Shown here: one piece after another, positions 35,438-43,432 of the stretch
Position numbering within the stretch: the first letter of the stretch is position 1
Layout: each line of letters starts with the position of its first letter
Source of the DNA: an uncultured Roseburia sp.
Lineage (GTDB): Bacteria > Bacillota > Clostridia > Lachnospirales > Lachnospiraceae
Reading direction: 5' to 3'
Length of the DNA stretch: 64,000 nt
NCBI GenBank assembly: GCA_947573605.1
Contig: CANPGM010000006.1
Span: forward strand, 23,317 to 87,316
Position numbers and translations under genes: made by a program
Notes under the pieces: model-generated
The model's input: the letters and a program-made list of their open reading frames with translations, nothing else
Told to the model about the DNA's origin: nothing
Databases searched by the model: none

Positions 35438-36985
35438 TCATTCCTGTTTGATTGTTGTATAATAAACGGCTCCCCTTGCCCCTTCTTCCGCAAGAAAAGT
35501 CTCCCCCTGTGCGCTGGTTGTCGTTTCATCATAGGTGAAACGTTTCACCGGATCAATCAGGATGCCTCTCGGATAACGGTGTTTCGCTTCATACCAGTAT
35601 TCTCCGTCCAGATAAACATCTATATATACGGTTACATATTCCGCAGTGATATATACCTGCTTCCTTGTCCAGTCATCCTCAGCAGACGCAGTAAAGACTT
35701 CCCCCTCAATCGTTGCATAGGGGCTTTCAATAAAGTCAGCAAGATGTCTCGTATCAAAGGATGCCGTGTCAACCACCGTGCCAGGCTCAACCTTATACTG
35801 CATATTACTCCAGTAAGGTTCTTCCCCTCCGTTTAAATAATAGTCAATTACTATTGTGATACGGTTATCCGGCTCTTCCTCCTTTTCACCTAGCCCTGCA
35901 AGGTGCGCCATCGTCTCGTCCGAGACTGCGGACGTCCCGCCCATGACATAGGTTTCCTCTACCATGTATTCCTTTATATACGCTTCCTGCGCTTCATAGC
36001 TGGAGTTCGACACCAGAATCACCGGGGCATAAAGGCTCCCCGCCAGCACGCCCCCGGTCAGACCGTCCGGAAAGTTCCCGCCGTATGCAAACACGGCGTT
36101 TCGGATACCGGGATAAGGGTTAAAGTATTCCGCAATCGCAAGCGACGTCGCGTAGCGGTCCGCGCCCGCAATCCGCTCCACCGTACCGCAAAGCTCTTTT
36201 GCCTGCGCCTCGACGGTCTCATTGACGGCCCCGGTCCCGCCGATCAGATAAATCTCCGACGGAGCAATCTTCCGTATCGTTTCCACGGCTTCCTCCGTCA
36301 GGGAATCCCCCGCAAGGATAATCGGTATATATTCCGCTGCGGAAACGGTGGAAACGGACAGGCTGTCCGCATAGCTCTTTCCGCTGGCAATGATCACGCG
36401 CTCCGGCTTCACAGGCACTTCATTGACAATCGCAAGATTGGTCTCATACCGCGACGTCCCGGCCAGACGCACAACACGGTCCCTCCAGATGCCTTCTCCC
36501 CTGTAGCCGGAATCCAGCAGCTCCTGCTCCACATACTCCGGCACAGCCCCGGTTCCGCCGAGCAGGTATACGATTCCGCCCTTCGATACATGCCGGTCGA
36601 TATAGTCTAACGTCTTCCGCGTGCCCGCCTCCGACTTCCCCGCCAGCAGGATCGGCGCGTCGTACCATCCGGCCAGATAGGAACCCGCAAGGGCGTCCGG
36701 GAAATTGTCCGCGCTGGCAATCACAACGTCTTCAAACGTCCCGTCCCCGCGCATAAGCTCCGCGCACTGAATCGCCGTCTCATACCGGTCGTTCCCCGCA
36801 ACGCGCGTCACATGCTCCGGCATACCTGCGCTTTCCGCATACGGTATGTTCTCCTGTTCCGCCGCTTCCACCGGAGCTGCCTCCAACCCTGCGCCATGCT
36901 CTGCGCGCGCTTCCATGCTTCCTCCGAATGCAGATACAGCCGTAATCATCAGTGACATTCCAAGCAACATCAGATTCTTTTTCAT
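35438..36985 (-). CDS. CWB2 cell-wall-binding repeat protein
   Basis: 515 residues. Signal peptide (residues 1-28), then three cell-wall-binding type 2 repeats between about 58 and 345: each begins 'R(V/L/I)AG-DRY-T' ('RVAGNDRYETAIQCAE', 'RLAGTSRYETNLAIV', 'RIAGADRYATSLAIAEYF') and contains 'YLLGGTGAV' or 'YVMGGTSAV'. In clostridia such triplets fix proteins to the wall through an anionic polymer. The C-terminal 150 residues hold two MucBP-like beta modules. Start has GGAGGA overlap with the helicase stop. It is likely co-produced with the InlB-type protein; together they would coat donor cells. Confidence 0.9.
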   Translation of the reverse strand: MKKNLMLLGMSLMITAVSAFGGSMEARAEHGAGLEAAPVEAAEQENIPYAESAGMPEHVTRVAGNDRYETAIQCAELMRGDGTFEDVVIASADNFPDALAGSYLAGWYDAPILLAGKSEAGTRKTLDYIDRHVSKGGIVYLLGGTGAVPEYVEQELLDSGYRGEGIWRDRVVRLAGTSRYETNLAIVNEVPVKPERVIIASGKSYADSLSVSTVSAAEYIPIILAGDSLTEEAVETIRKIAPSEIYLIGGTGAVNETVEAQAKELCGTVERIAGADRYATSLAIAEYFNPYPGIRNAVFAYGGNFPDGLTGGVLAGSLYAPVILVSNSSYEAQEAYIKEYMVEETYVMGGTSAVSDETMAHLAGLGEKEEEPDNRITIVIDYYLNGGEEPYWSNMQYKVEPGTVVDTASFDTRHLADFIESPYATIEGEVFTASAEDDWTRKQVYITAEYVTVYIDVYLDGEYWYEAKHRYPRGILIDPVKRFTYDETTTSAQGETFLAEEGARGAVYYTTIKQE

Positions 36986-36986
36986 A

Positions 36987-39900
36987 CTATATATCCTCCG
37001 CTTCTGCCGTTTTTATAAAATCCTTGCCGTCTTTTACTGGCAGCTTTTCAATTAATTTCTCTACATATTTTGATTTTTCCCATGTCTCTTTATCTCCGAC
37101 AACATAAATCCGGTATTTTGCCCTTGTCACTGCTACGTTTACAATGTTTGCATTTACCCATCCTACCGCGCCTTTTGCCCGGTCTTCTTTGTCGCAGCCC
37201 AGGAGGAAAATTACTTCATCCGCTTCTTTTCCCTGAAAAGTATGGACTGTTCCTATTTTTCCGGCCATTTTCTTCTTCCAGTCATCCGATAACAGGCTGC
37301 TTCCTTCAATCATAGATTCCATGCTCTTTATCACAGTTTTAAACGGGCTGATAATAAACAGGCTGGGGTAATTGTTCTTTTTAAAAACTTCATTAAGCAG
37401 TTCAATTACAACTTCCCCCTGCTCCTTTACAAAATGATTTTTACCGCCTGCTTCTTTTCCCACCACATTTATCCAGCAGGATTTATCCATGCAGAACAAT
37501 TTCTTTTTTTCTTCGCTTGGCAAATCTGTCTTCTGTTTCATCATCTTGTTATAGGATATTTCGTTGGAAATATCAAACATCGGGGAAATGCATCTCCGAT
37601 GCACAACCAAAGGACAGCCAACCCATTCTTCATCCTCTTTTCCCCGGTTTAACCACGTTCCATACGGATTCATAAAATCCGCAAAATGCTGTACCGAAAA
37701 ATCTTTCCGCCTGTAAGCGCGGTATATATCATTCCGGAACGCATCCCTTAAGATGTCCAAATCCTCAGTAACTACTGGTTCGATCTGTTTTGGATCCCCT
37801 ACAATAATTGCCTTTCTGGAACGGTACAAAGCCCCGACAGCCATCTGAGGGGATGCCTGGCCTGCCTCGTCAATTATCAGCGTCCCTATAGTCCCCGGCC
37901 CGGACTCCTTCAAAAAGCTATTTACAGAGGCAAATGTTGTAGAAACAACAGGTACCAGAAGAAAGAGCGTCTGGAGCCACGGCTGTATTGCCGCATTTAT
38001 ATCATCGCTTTTATAAACAATGCGCTTTCCATTTTTATCTTTTAACTCGCCTAACATCTGAAAATATCCGATCAGGTTCTGCCGGCAGGAATTCGATGCA
38101 GTAATAAAAGCTTCGTGAAGTTTCATGGCATAATAAAAAAGCTTTTCCCGTTCCAAGTCATACTTCTGTGTAAACCAGGGGTTATCCGCATGTGCCTGCG
38201 TACTTTTCTCTGTATCCTCACCTAATAACTCTTCCATAAAATTTATGTCGAGCCTCGTACCTGTTTTTTCACTGCATAGAGCCTCATTTAAGAACTGTTC
38301 GCACTCTTTTATTTTCTGATTTTCCTGATATATATCATTTTTAATAGCTGCTGCATAATTGCTGAATTTCATTTTTTCCTGATGAAAGGCATATTGCGTC
38401 GCCTCTACCTTATGATGGAAGTCCGAACACCTCATTTCTTTCTCCCGCACAGAGTTTAAATATTCAGGCAGGATTCTTTCTATTTCTGCTCTTCTGTTCT
38501 CCAGCTTCCTGTATTCCATACGGTACATTTCCTGAAGATGCATAGCGTCCACTGTCTTGTTTGTCTTAAACAGCTTTCCCAAAAAAGTAATGTCCCTGTT
38601 CAGTCCCACAATGTTCTGCTGCAGTTCAAACATCCCCTGTTCCGCATTAAAGTACTCTCCCTTTAACCTTTCATAGTCTGTCCCCGCCTCCCTGTACGCT
38701 GCATCCAGCGCTTCCATTTGGGGTGACAGGCTTTGGAGCTCTTTGGAATAAAGTTCTTCTCTCTTCCGATAATCATTACTGGAAATGGTTTCTTTCTTTT
38801 CTAGTTCCTTAATCTTACTTTCACATTCCACTTTTGCGCTCAGTTTGTCTCGAATCTCGCTTACATGTTTTAACTGGGTTTCAAAATTCTTTTTGGCGAT
38901 CCGATAATTTTCCGTATCTTTCCTATTTTGAAATTCTTTCTTCTGGTCATTGTTTTCCTCCAAATCATACATAGCATAACGATAAAAGGTTTGAATGTTG
39001 CTTCTTTTTCCCAATGGCGCCGATATAAGCCCCCAAACTTTCTTTTCTTTTTTCTTCGCTTTATCTTTTCCACTATTATTTTTAACTTTTTCCTTATAAT
39101 CTTTGTTCTTTTGTATCGGCTTTGTCCTATTCAGCAAAGAGGCTGCATATTGGGTAAAATAAATATTGAAAGATTTCCCTTTTTCTATTGTTTCCCCCAT
39201 TTTAAGGAACGATTCACTGACACTTGACGATAATGGAAGCTCTTTTGTAATATTTTCAACAGCTCCGTTATTGCAGGAAGCAACAAGCATACCATAGTCG
39301 TTGATCCGGTCATTTTTCAATCGATAATAATGCTGAGCCTCATCAGAATACGAATTTAAGGTATTATTCCCCTGCTGGAAGTCCATTTCTTCAAATGCAT
39401 CATCCGGATCAGAATACTCCGCCAGAAGCTTTGCCCGTTCTACTATATTATTTGCTATAATCTCTTTTAAAAGCGTTGTTTTCCCGGTTCCCGGAGGCCC
39501 GTTTACGGAAAATATTTTGTTACAGGCTTTGGAGTTATAACCTTCAATAGCAAGATTTACCGCTGTCTGCTGCATAAATGACGGACGGAATCCCGACGGC
39601 CATTTCCCAAGCGGGGACTTTCTGATATCCAGCTTTTCTAAATAGAAATCTGTCAGTATTTCTATATTCTCTTTTGAAGGGTTCAATAAATCAGTCCGCT
39701 CCATAATGTCATTTTGGTAACCGTCCCTGTATTGATATCCGCTGTAAATATAGTCAAAAAGCCATTTTTGCAGGTATGCTCCTGATTCCAGTTGATTAAC
39801 TTTATCCATTACTGTTTTTATATCTTTTAAAAAATATGTTTTGCTTAAGCCCGTAAATTCCTTTTCACTGTTCCATTTCCTGTATTCTTCTATTGTTTCG

Positions 39901-40727
39901 TCATCCAGAAAAAGCTGAAAAGAAACATAACATTTATCCTCAATATCTTTATCATTTGTAGGTTGTATCTTTCCCATAATATAATTATTATAAATACTGT
40001 CTATCGTTTTTTTATACCATCCTGCATCAATCGGGAACGCAGATTTTCTGATATAACCATCTTCCGTAAAATATTCTGTTGAACCACTGCTCTCCTCATC
40101 GAATTCCTCTGATATACCTTCTTTTGCTGTCCCTTCCCCAGCAATTCTTAAAAGTTCGGTATTATAATTTGCATTTACAGCGTCATAACCACCCTTACTC
40201 AATACAGTTTTGTCATCGTACTCCCCATTCTGTTCGGACAGATGGTTTATTGCCCATAATACTGGTGAAAAAGAAAAGGTATTTTCCATATATTCCCCGT
40301 TAGCGCTGGTCTGCAGGCTTGCCCATGCAATTCTGTCTATATTCATTTCCGGGCGGTCGTCATCTTCTTCTCTCAGTATCTTTGCCAGTTCTCTGATACA
40401 TGGCTCCCGCGTTATTTTTCCAATATAGACAGTCAGGTCGCCCCATCGTTTCATGCCATAATATCTGGCCATTTCCATTGCGGTTTCATAAGGATCCTTT
40501 TCCTTACCCATCTCACAAAAAATGCGTATTTTTCTTTCCTTACGTATTTTAGTGTCATACTCATTTTTCGACAGCAGAGCTTCTTTTTTTTCCTCATGTG
40601 CTTTATCTGCTTTTCTTTTATCCGAATCACTCCACTTTGGTATGTTATCCTGATTCAAAAACTCCATTGTATGCCAGTAATTCAGTATATTTTCCACTGT
40701 TTCTTTTTTGTCCGTGATTTTATCCAT
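36987..40727 (-). CDS. SF1 (UPF1/DNA2-like) helicase, 1246 residues
   Basis: Walker A 'NGPPGTGKTTLLKEIIANN' at about 410, motif II 'LIIDEAGQAS' at about 950, motif III 'IIVGDPKQIEPVV', motif V 'VHTFQGKEADEVIFLLG' at about 1160 and motif VI 'VNVAVTRAKYRIYVVGD' are all intact. Between motifs I and II lies an unusually long coiled-coil insert (about residues 560-800). The 380-residue N-terminus is not recognised; no nuclease motif was seen. Large UPF1-like helicases of this kind occur in phage-defence genes, but conjugation-related or RNA roles are equally open. It lies 43 bases after a small acidic protein gene with a shared promoter. Confidence 0.85.
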   Translation of the reverse strand: MDKITDKKETVENILNYWHTMEFLNQDNIPKWSDSDKRKADKAHEEKKEALLSKNEYDTKIRKERKIRIFCEMGKEKDPYETAMEMARYYGMKRWGDLTVYIGKITREPCIRELAKILREEDDDRPEMNIDRIAWASLQTSANGEYMENTFSFSPVLWAINHLSEQNGEYDDKTVLSKGGYDAVNANYNTELLRIAGEGTAKEGISEEFDEESSGSTEYFTEDGYIRKSAFPIDAGWYKKTIDSIYNNYIMGKIQPTNDKDIEDKCYVSFQLFLDDETIEEYRKWNSEKEFTGLSKTYFLKDIKTVMDKVNQLESGAYLQKWLFDYIYSGYQYRDGYQNDIMERTDLLNPSKENIEILTDFYLEKLDIRKSPLGKWPSGFRPSFMQQTAVNLAIEGYNSKACNKIFSVNGPPGTGKTTLLKEIIANNIVERAKLLAEYSDPDDAFEEMDFQQGNNTLNSYSDEAQHYYRLKNDRINDYGMLVASCNNGAVENITKELPLSSSVSESFLKMGETIEKGKSFNIYFTQYAASLLNRTKPIQKNKDYKEKVKNNSGKDKAKKKEKKVWGLISAPLGKRSNIQTFYRYAMYDLEENNDQKKEFQNRKDTENYRIAKKNFETQLKHVSEIRDKLSAKVECESKIKELEKKETISSNDYRKREELYSKELQSLSPQMEALDAAYREAGTDYERLKGEYFNAEQGMFELQQNIVGLNRDITFLGKLFKTNKTVDAMHLQEMYRMEYRKLENRRAEIERILPEYLNSVREKEMRCSDFHHKVEATQYAFHQEKMKFSNYAAAIKNDIYQENQKIKECEQFLNEALCSEKTGTRLDINFMEELLGEDTEKSTQAHADNPWFTQKYDLEREKLFYYAMKLHEAFITASNSCRQNLIGYFQMLGELKDKNGKRIVYKSDDINAAIQPWLQTLFLLVPVVSTTFASVNSFLKESGPGTIGTLIIDEAGQASPQMAVGALYRSRKAIIVGDPKQIEPVVTEDLDILRDAFRNDIYRAYRRKDFSVQHFADFMNPYGTWLNRGKEDEEWVGCPLVVHRRCISPMFDISNEISYNKMMKQKTDLPSEEKKKLFCMDKSCWINVVGKEAGGKNHFVKEQGEVVIELLNEVFKKNNYPSLFIISPFKTVIKSMESMIEGSSLLSDDWKKKMAGKIGTVHTFQGKEADEVIFLLGCDKEDRAKGAVGWVNANIVNVAVTRAKYRIYVVGDKETWEKSKYVEKLIEKLPVKDGKDFIKTAEAEDI

Positions 40728-40770
40728 AATTTACCCCATTTTTTATTTTCATCTGTTCTGTTTTTTGGCC

Positions 40771-40944
40771 TTATTCCTGGCCGAGCTCCCTTTCCAGCTT
40801 CTCCAGCATCTCGTCCAGGTCAAACTCTGCGGCTCCCTCGCAGTCCTCATCCGGCACGATATGCGGATCGTCCGCGTACCCGAGAAGCTCTAATAATCTT
40901 TTCACCTTTTCGTTATTGGTACGGTTATCTTTTTCTACTGCCAT
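40771..40944 (-). CDS. small acidic protein upstream of SF1 helicase
   Basis: 57 residues, starting 'MAVEKDNRTNNEKVKRLLELLGY' and ending 'EFDLDEMLEKLERELGQE'. Helical and acidic, not recognised. GAGGAGGAA stands before the ATG. It is the first gene behind the promoter at 41002-41031 and 43 bases before the helicase, so it may be a helicase partner or regulator. Confidence 0.65.
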   Translation of the reverse strand: MAVEKDNRTNNEKVKRLLELLGYADDPHIVPDEDCEGAAEFDLDEMLEKLERELGQE

Positions 40945-41001
40945 AAAACAATTCCTCCTCTTCTTCTGTTTCTTAAACTACAGGACAGTTTTCCTCTTTC
41001 T

Positions 41002-41031
41002 ATCATAAACAATGTCTGTAGTAACATGCAA
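41002..41031 (-). promoter_or_regulatory. promoter of small protein/helicase unit
   Basis: Minus strand TTGCAT (41026-41031), 18 bases, TATGAT (41002-41007). The spacer contains ACAGACATTGT, an imperfect dyad that could serve the BlaI-type repressor encoded just upstream. A 7-base stem GGCCGGG/CCCGGCC (41071-41077 with 41090-41096) lies between the repressor gene and this promoter. Confidence 0.55.
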
Positions 41032-41140
41032 TACATTTTACAACTATTATTCTGAAAGTACGGATGTTTTGGCCGGGAAATGGGGTAAACCCGGCCGTCC
41101 GATTCATCCTTTCTTATTCTTCCCTGCAATAACCGGGGAT

Positions 41141-41479
41141 TTATTGCAATTCCGCCTCCTTCTCATGCTCGGAAAGGTCCCTTGCTGCCGCCGCCCTGTC
41201 TCCGGCATATAACTCTGTAACTATATCTGCAATCTTTCCTCTCCTGTAATCTTCAAGTGTCTTTACCGGATGGTAATACATACGCCGCCCTTTCCTCGAG
41301 GAAGTCAGAAACCCTTTCTTTACAAGTCTTGAAAGGAAGGTCGAGATGGTCTGCGGCTTCCATTCCCTGTTGTACCTGCGGTTTGCCAGTTCCATAACCT
41401 CCCTCATATCCGGTTCGCCTGCCTCCTCCCAGACGGTAAGCATGATTTGTTCCTCACACGGCGATATTTTCTCTTCCAT
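41141..41479 (-). CDS. BlaI/MecI/CopY-family transcriptional repressor
   Basis: 112 residues. Winged helix of the penicillinase-repressor family: 'SPCEEQIMLTVWEEAGEPDMREVMELANRRYNREWKPQTISTFLSRLVKKGFLTSSRKGRRMYYHPVKTLEDY' in outline, with the basic recognition helix and wing. No BlaR1-type sensor protease gene is near, so it probably acts on its own. It stands at the end of the transfer/Tad block and just before the helicase unit, and may control either. AAGGAGG ribosome site. Confidence 0.9.
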   Translation of the reverse strand: MEEKISPCEEQIMLTVWEEAGEPDMREVMELANRRYNREWKPQTISTFLSRLVKKGFLTSSRKGRRMYYHPVKTLEDYRRGKIADIVTELYAGDRAAAARDLSEHEKEAELQ

Positions 41480-41508
41480 CGCTGCCTCCTTAAAAATGAA
41501 ACATCAGA

Positions 41509-42117
41509 TCAGTTCCATTGTGCATAATAGTTTTTATCCTCCGTCACCGGCTGTGTGAAATCAGCGGGGGCGTCGTTTTCCTCCATCCAGCGCCGGAAGG
41601 CCGTCCCTTCCTGCTCCGGCCCGGCCGGGGCGTTTATGACGTCCCCTTCCGAAACCAGACAGGACTTGTAACTGCTTCCTCCGTTTTCCAGTTCTTCTTT
41701 TGTCCGGTAAAAACGGATTTGAAAGCTCCTTTCCGGTTCCTCCAAAGGACGGTTGAAAAGGACGGTTTTCCGGCATATTGCGGAGCCTTCCCTTCCGTTT
41801 ATGTGCCTGTATTTTTCTTCGATTTCCACGGAAAGGATTCCCTTTTCATTGTCTGCTTTTATGACATTAATAATAATATCAGAATCCGTATCCAATAAAA
41901 CGGACAGGTTTTCCATGAAATCCGCAAGAAAAAAATGGTATTCTTCTATTTCGTAATTGCCCGACAGCATCAGGTTTTCGACCGTTTCCTCCACAACGGA
42001 GGAAAGGCCGCTCTCCAGCTCCGTACTCCTTGCCTCCCTTCCAAAAAGCGCCGCCAGGATTCCAAACGTCAGCGCGCCGATTACCATATATGACGCGATC
42101 ATCATGATATTTTTCAT
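41509..42117 (-). CDS. minor pilin-like protein with InlB-type C-terminal module
   Basis: 202 residues. One N-terminal membrane helix (about 5-25, 'MIASYMVIGALTFGILAALFG'), then an alpha/beta body like TadE/TadF or DUF4320-type pseudopilins, and a C-terminal 50-residue module ('GDVINAPAGPEQEGTAFRRWMEENDAP...YYAQWN') of the same beta-grasp type as in the surface protein at 31650. Its ATG follows the previous stop directly (TAAATG). A surface-exposed tip or minor subunit of the Tad-like fibre is inferred. Confidence 0.65.
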   Translation of the reverse strand: MKNIMMIASYMVIGALTFGILAALFGREARSTELESGLSSVVEETVENLMLSGNYEIEEYHFFLADFMENLSVLLDTDSDIIINVIKADNEKGILSVEIEEKYRHINGREGSAICRKTVLFNRPLEEPERSFQIRFYRTKEELENGGSSYKSCLVSEGDVINAPAGPEQEGTAFRRWMEENDAPADFTQPVTEDKNYYAQWN

Positions 42118-42618
42118 TTATCCTTCCCCCTGCCTCTTATTCACCGGCGCTGCGACGGAGCAGGTATATTTCTTTCCGGCCGAATCCCTGGCCGCCGCCC
42201 ATATCTCATAAACGCCGCCGTCCGGAAAACAGATTTTTCCGGTCGTTTTATCATAACAGGACGTAAGGTCGTTCCCCAGATGGTCTGTAACCTTCAGTAT
42301 CCGCAGAGCCAGCGTCTGTCCGGAAGCGTCCCTTGCTTTGATAAAATCCGCCGCCGGCATGTCTTCGCCTGCGTAAAGCTTCCCTGCATATTCATAAACG
42401 ATCGAAGGCATTCCTTTCCCTCCTTCGGCAAGATAGCCGTTAAAATCGGCGTACCCGGCATAATCTGTCCCGGAAACGGAAAGGCCCGCCCCGATGATGT
42501 TCAGTACGCCCCGGTTCCCTTCCCCGTCCCTGATTTGGAAAAATACCAGCGAAAAAACAAGGAAAAACGTCGCGCTTGCAAGCAGGAACCGCCCGTATGC
42601 TTCTATGATATGTTTCAT
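42118..42618 (-). CDS. pseudopilin-like protein with N-terminal membrane helix
   Basis: 166 residues starting MKHIIEAYG, the same start motif as in four other small proteins of this block. Membrane helix about 10-27, then a small beta-rich domain ('YEYAGKLYAGEDMPAADFIKARDASGQTLALRILKVTDHLG', 'GKICFPDGGVYEIWAAARDSAGKKYTCSVAAPV') resembling a bacterial Ig/cadherin-like module. A minor pilin role is inferred from location. Confidence 0.6.
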   Translation of the reverse strand: MKHIIEAYGRFLLASATFFLVFSLVFFQIRDGEGNRGVLNIIGAGLSVSGTDYAGYADFNGYLAEGGKGMPSIVYEYAGKLYAGEDMPAADFIKARDASGQTLALRILKVTDHLGNDLTSCYDKTTGKICFPDGGVYEIWAAARDSAGKKYTCSVAAPVNKRQGEG

Positions 42619-42637
42619 GTCTGTTCACCGCCTTACT

Positions 42638-42784
42638 CTATCCCGCCATGCCCGTAAAAAACGCTTCCACCGCCCGGTTTAAGATTCCGCCCGGCTGCAG
42701 CATGGCAAGGAACAGGGGGATCAGCAGGGCTGCCGCAGTCCCGCTTAAAAGCCCGGCTCCATACTCTTCCAGTATCTCTTTCAT
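42638..42784 (-). CDS. tiny Flp-like pilin, 48 residues
   Basis: Starts MKEILEEYGAGLLSGTAAALL and continues with a single membrane helix to about residue 30, ending 'FFTGMAG'. The E-x-Y-G before the helix resembles the mature N-terminus of Flp pilins (A-I-E-Y-G). No leader peptide precedes it. Ribosome site GGAGGGCGGA upstream. Confidence 0.6.
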   Translation of the reverse strand: MKEILEEYGAGLLSGTAAALLIPLFLAMLQPGGILNRAVEAFFTGMAG

Positions 42785-42795
42785 TCCGCCCTCCT

Positions 42796-42903
42796 TTAAA
42801 ACGACGTTACATAGTTAAATACATAAATCAGGACCGCCGCCGCGCACCCGCCGAAAATGCCTGCGATCAGCGCGTCCCCGTACTCTTTTATGATTTGTTC
42901 CAA
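42796..42903 (-). CDS. tiny Flp-like pilin, 35 residues
   Basis: Starts at a TTG (42903) behind GGAGCGGAA: M-E-Q-I-I-K-E-Y-G-D-A-L-I-A-G, then one membrane helix and 'FNYVTSF'. It keeps the K-E-Y-G start motif and has almost nothing after the helix. It lies 11 bases before the 48-residue gene and after two stem-loops. Confidence 0.55.
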   Translation of the reverse strand: MEQIIKEYGDALIAGIFGGCAAAVLIYVFNYVTSF

Positions 42904-42973
42904 AATTCCGCTCCTTCCTCTGCTCCACGCGGCAGAAACCATCCCTGAAAAATCCCCATGTAACTATTCCATG

Positions 42974-43049
42974 AAAAGAACGCCGCGTTTGCGTTCTTTT
43001 GCGTGTAACTTAGACATTCTTAGCGGGCGTACTTTGACCGCTTAGAATG
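42974..43049. terminator. two stem-loops splitting the Tad block
   Basis: The 159-base gap 42904-43062 holds AAAAGAACGC/GCGTTCTTTT (42974-42983 with 42991-43000, perfect) and CATTCTTAGCGG/CCGCTTAGAATG (43015-43026 with 43038-43049, one mismatch). In the leftward direction the first-met stem is the 12-base one and the A/T-flanked one follows; T-tract is four bases only, so partial termination or mRNA stabilisation of the upstream half is likelier than full stop. Confidence 0.5.
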
Positions 43050-43062
43050 CCTTTACGCGCTG

Positions 43063-43398
43063 TTACCTGGCAACCCCTCTTGTGGAACTTTCCACCGATA
43101 TCCCAAGCAGCGGCAGCTCATACCGGTAGGTAAGGATCACTTCCGCCGTATTGATGTCATTGTATGGGTCATAGGTGCAGTTCCTTATTTCCAGCCGGTA
43201 TCCGGCTGCGGCCGCCTGTGCGGTGCAGGCGTCGATTACTTCCTGGTTAAAGTTGCTGTTCTCAATCTCCGCAATGACGTCGGCCTTATATTCCTTTGCG
43301 GCAATGACGTCCGAGCCTGCCGTAAGGATTGCCATGCTTACAAACGCCGCTAACGCGATGCAGACGACTGCGCTGAACGCTTCTATGATATGTTTCAT
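43063..43398 (-). CDS. pseudopilin-like protein, 111 residues
   Basis: Starts MKHIIEAFSAVVCIALAAF, a membrane helix to about residue 28, then 'EIENSNFNQEVIDACTAQAAAAGYRLEIRNCTYDPYNDINTAEVILTYRYELPLLGIS', a layout like DUF4320/TadE-type pseudopilins (two cysteines, terminal beta strands). It follows the TadB/C-like gene by 34 bases. Confidence 0.65.
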   Translation of the reverse strand: MKHIIEAFSAVVCIALAAFVSMAILTAGSDVIAAKEYKADVIAEIENSNFNQEVIDACTAQAAAAGYRLEIRNCTYDPYNDINTAEVILTYRYELPLLGISVESSTRGVAR

Positions 43399-43432
43399 AA
43401 ATCAAGTCCCCTTCCCGCCTGTTACAGGCTGT

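Noticed and set aside
35903..36610. 235-codon plus-strand frame opposite the CWB2 repeats
   Set aside because: Low-complexity antisense translation of repeated coding sequence; no start signals.
41141..41479. beta-lactam resistance regulator pair (blaI/blaR1)
   Set aside because: No BlaR1-like sensor or beta-lactamase gene is present nearby, so only the repressor family can be stated.
42974..43049. possible CRISPR-like or integron attC repeats
   Set aside because: Only two different hairpins, no repeated units with spacers and no cas or integron integrase gene.
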